Assembly: GCA_000999175.1 (NCBI GenBank)
Contig: LCJJ01000031.1
Coordinates: 1-6,980, forward strand
Origin: Parcubacteria group bacterium GW2011_GWB1_44_7
GTDB lineage: Bacteria; Patescibacteria; Paceibacteria; UBA9973; DSPV01
Direction of reading: 5' to 3'
Length of the DNA: 6,980 bases
Below the pieces are notes generated by a model that worked only from the letters and a program-made list of their open reading frames with translations, was not told the origin of the DNA and made no database searches. Position 1 is the stretch's first letter. Every line of letters begins with the position of its first letter. Below, in pieces: positions 5,124 through 6,980 of this stretch. A program made the position numbers and the translations under genes.

Positions 5124-5970
5124 CTAGTGCGCATGCTCATATTCAAGTAGTTTCTCTTGCGGGGATATTCCGTTAAGCGTTTTGTGAGGGAAATAATTCC
5201 ACGCGTCGCTTACTAATTCCAAAACATCCGAGAGTTCACCCGCGCTTCCGCGGTCAAAAAGCGAAATAATCTTCATCATATCTCCGCTTTCCTCCTCGTG
5301 ATAAATAATGTCTTTAATGTCGTCTACGGAAGAATCGCTGCGATGTTCTTTTAGTAATTCCAAAAGTTCGTGTTCAATTTCTTTTCGTTTGATAAAAATC
5401 TCGTATGGAATGGGCAGAGTAGCTTCTAGTAGTTTTTGATACGCGCGATTGTCGGTTAATCTGCCCCACAGTTGCTGCAGACTTTTGTGTACTGACGGCT
5501 TCATTTCATGGATGTACTCTCCCTTTTCATCATCGGTGCCGTATGTATCAATAAGTGCTTCAATATCCTGCACATACCCGACATACTGCGCGCGCCCGTT
5601 TGCTTGTTCGGCTTTTTGCGCGTCAGTCAATTCCTTCCCTTCCGGAAAAACAAAAGGTTCAGCGCGAGAAGTCAATGAAATAAACAACCACTCTGCTGTG
5701 TGGCGAATTGCTTCACGGATATGCCCGTTTTTATGCTGAATGACTTTAATAACAAAATTCTTGAGGGTATCCTTTATTCGCGTCGTTTTTAATTTGGTCA
5801 AAGAGAGGAAGGAACTCAAGTGCAACATGCGCACCCGCCTTGAATGCTTTGGTTTCGCGATTCCATAACGACTCTATTTTCTTTTTTGCCCTCATGAATT
5901 CTTCGCGAGTATCGTTTATGAGCACAAACATCAACCTCCTTAATTCTTTTTCCATTTCTTGTATTGACAT
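5124..5970 (-). CDS. hypothetical protein, about 281 residues, interrupted by a +1 frameshift
   Basis: Two overlapping frames make one sensible protein. The first starts at ATG 5970, with AGGA 7 bases upstream (MSIQEMEKELRRL, then ALEFLPLFDQIK), and stops at 5746. The second is open from 5834, but its start there is nonsense, and from about 5785 it continues plausibly (TRIKDTLKNFVIKVIQHK, then EAIRHTAEWLFISL) to TAG at 5124-5126. Removing one A from the A5 run at 5786-5790 joins them as FDQIKTTRIKDTLKNF. The product is soluble, highly charged and mostly helical, and ends in AWNYFPHKTLNGISPQEKL. That tail recalls the C-terminus of some DDE integrases (RPHxSLxGxTPxE), though no catalytic domain is present. 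The function is unknown. Whether the break is an inactivating mutation or a sequence error cannot be told here. Confidence 0.6.
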
Positions 5971-6024
5971 CCCAGAATCCTACCACCTTCTCCGCCGCAA
6001 AAACAATGGGGTACGAGATGTGAT

Positions 6025-6054
6025 AAACGGCTCACACGAGCGTGTGAGCCGTTT
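6025..6054 (-). terminator. hairpin terminator downstream of the ABC permease gene
   Basis: AAACGGCTCACAC and its perfect complement form a 13-bp GC-rich stem with a 4-base loop. It starts 6 bp after the permease stop codon. On the minus strand the stem ends in GTTT followed by ATCA, so the T-run is short and termination may be incomplete. Confidence 0.7.
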
Positions 6055-6060
6055 CAATAT

Positions 6061-6980
6061 TTATTCATACCGCAAGGCCTCAATAGGGTTCAGTCGCGAA
6101 GCGCGGCGGGCGGGGTAATACCCAAACACAATCCCAATGCCTGCGGAAACACCGAAGGCAAGGAGTACCGCGCCGAGCGAGACCTCTGTCGCGATACCCG
6201 CAAATTGCGAAACTGTTTTAGAAATTAACCAACCCAAAATCACACCGACAACACCGCCGATTACTGTGAGCACAATCGCCTCGGCGAGAAATTGCGCGCT
6301 GATGTCGCGGTTCTTCGCGCCGAGCGCTTTGCGAAGCCCGATTTCGCGCGTGCGCTCCGTTACGGTCGTGAGCATCATATTCATAATACCGATGCCGCCG
6401 ACGAGGAGCGAGATGCCGGCGATGGATGCTAGGAAAATTGTGAAAGTGTCGGTTACTTGCGTGAGCGCGCCGACAATATCCGCCTGCGACACGATTGAGA
6501 AATCAGGGTTGTCAATCGTTACTCGATGCCGCGCCGCGAGTAGCGATGATGCTTCCGACTGTACGAGCGGCATCTCGTCTTTGTTCAAAACAGAAACCGC
6601 GATGAGCGAAAGGTGTTCCGCGCCAGACAAAATCTTTTGCATTGTTGAAAGCGGTACAATCACCATATCGTCTGCATTGAAAAATCCAGAACTCCCCTTC
6701 GCCTCCATTACGCCGATAACTTTAAAAATAACTCTATTGACACGAATTGTTTTACCGAGCGGTTCCTCTTCTCCGAAAAGGTCGCTCGCAACAGTCGCGC
6801 CAACGACCGCCACACGCCCCATACTCCGCAGATGTTGTTCGGTAATAAACGAGCCCACGCCAACCGATACATTGCGTACCGTTTCGTACGCGGGCACTGC
6901 GCCTATGACAAGCGAGTTGGTATTGTTGCCGACAGTGGAAACAATCTGGAAACGCTGTTGATACTCCGGCGATACTGCCG
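6061..6980 (-). CDS. MacB-like ABC transporter permease, C-terminal part (start beyond window)
   Basis: The frame is open from the right edge to TAA at 6061-6063, about 305 codons, so the N-terminus and first membrane helix lie outside. The visible part begins in the periplasmic or extracellular MacB core domain (SPEYQQRF, NNTNSLVIGAVPAY, GEEEPLGKTIRVNRVIFKVI). It ends with the FtsX domain: three membrane helices, FTIFLASIAGISLLVGGIGI, FLAEAIVLTVIGGVVGVILG and LLAFGVSAGIGIVFGYYPA. The TERTREIGLRKALGAK motif and the terminal YPARRASRLNPIEALRYE are hallmarks of this family. Such permeases pair with a cytosolic ATPase to export or extract substrates; the substrate cannot be told. A partner ATPase gene would be expected upstream, beyond 6980. 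An in-frame GTG at 6895-6897 is internal, not the start. GC is clearly higher than in the left half. Confidence 0.92.
   Translation of the reverse strand, partial: AVSPEYQQRFQIVSTVGNNTNSLVIGAVPAYETVRNVSVGVGSFITEQHLRSMGRVAVVGATVASDLFGEEEPLGKTIRVNRVIFKVIGVMEAKGSSGFFNADDMVIVPLSTMQKILSGAEHLSLIAVSVLNKDEMPLVQSEASSLLAARHRVTIDNPDFSIVSQADIVGALTQVTDTFTIFLASIAGISLLVGGIGIMNMMLTTVTERTREIGLRKALGAKNRDISAQFLAEAIVLTVIGGVVGVILGWLISKTVSQFAGIATEVSLGAVLLAFGVSAGIGIVFGYYPARRASRLNPIEALRYE

Noticed and set aside
5746..5834. Two separate overlapping genes with the second starting at 5834
   Set aside because: The first 20 or so residues from ATG 5834 read as out-of-frame sequence and no ribosome-binding site is seen, while a single-base shift joins two good halves.
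6137..6961. Long plus-strand open frame of 274 codons
   Set aside because: Exact antisense of the MacB-like permease; the serine/threonine/proline-rich translation is the usual shadow of a GC-rich gene.

Overview
The window looks like an accessory region of an uncultured bacterium. The run of short orphan proteins, an IS1595-type insertion sequence, a protein ending in an NYFPHK-type tail and a start codon sitting on its own promoter would all fit a Candidate Phyla Radiation (Patescibacteria) genome. This is an inference from style; no marker gene is present. Base composition is mixed: the gene at 402-1093 is about 30 % GC, while the permease at the right end is above 50 %.

Layout, left to right. 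24-317 (-) is a small single-pass membrane protein. 402-1093 (-) is a two-helix membrane protein of about 230 residues whose reading frame breaks by -1 at an A7 run. It is divergent from 1201-2634 (+), the centrepiece: one continuous 477-residue protein joining a complete LexA repressor/autoprotease to a beta-class DNA adenine methyltransferase resembling the DpnA type (GATC). The shared 107-bp intergenic region holds extended -10 promoters on both strands, a perfect DnaA-box match and a direct repeat. Convergent to it, 5 bp away, is an unrecognised 192-residue protein (2640-3218, -), followed by a possible 66-residue ORF (3303-3503, +), an unrecognised 152-residue protein (3481-3939, -) and a probable 27-codon small ORF just upstream (3952-4035, -).

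4085-4219 (-) is the end of a gene cut by a complete 841-bp IS1595-type element (4220-5060) with matching terminal inverted repeats but no target duplication. A long hairpin abuts its right end. 5124-5970 (-) is a second frame-broken gene, of unknown function. A hairpin terminator at 6025-6054 separates it from the C-terminal two thirds or so of a MacB-like ABC transporter permease that runs off the right edge (6061-6980, -).

How the parts may work together: the LexA half could hold the methyltransferase under DNA-damage control. GATC, the expected target of DpnA-like enzymes, occurs only nine times in the window (about 25 expected) and is absent from 3298-6980, while three of the nine sites lie in one short intergenic stretch next to the methyltransferase. 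No restriction endonuclease could be recognised, so a restriction-modification system remains a hypothesis.
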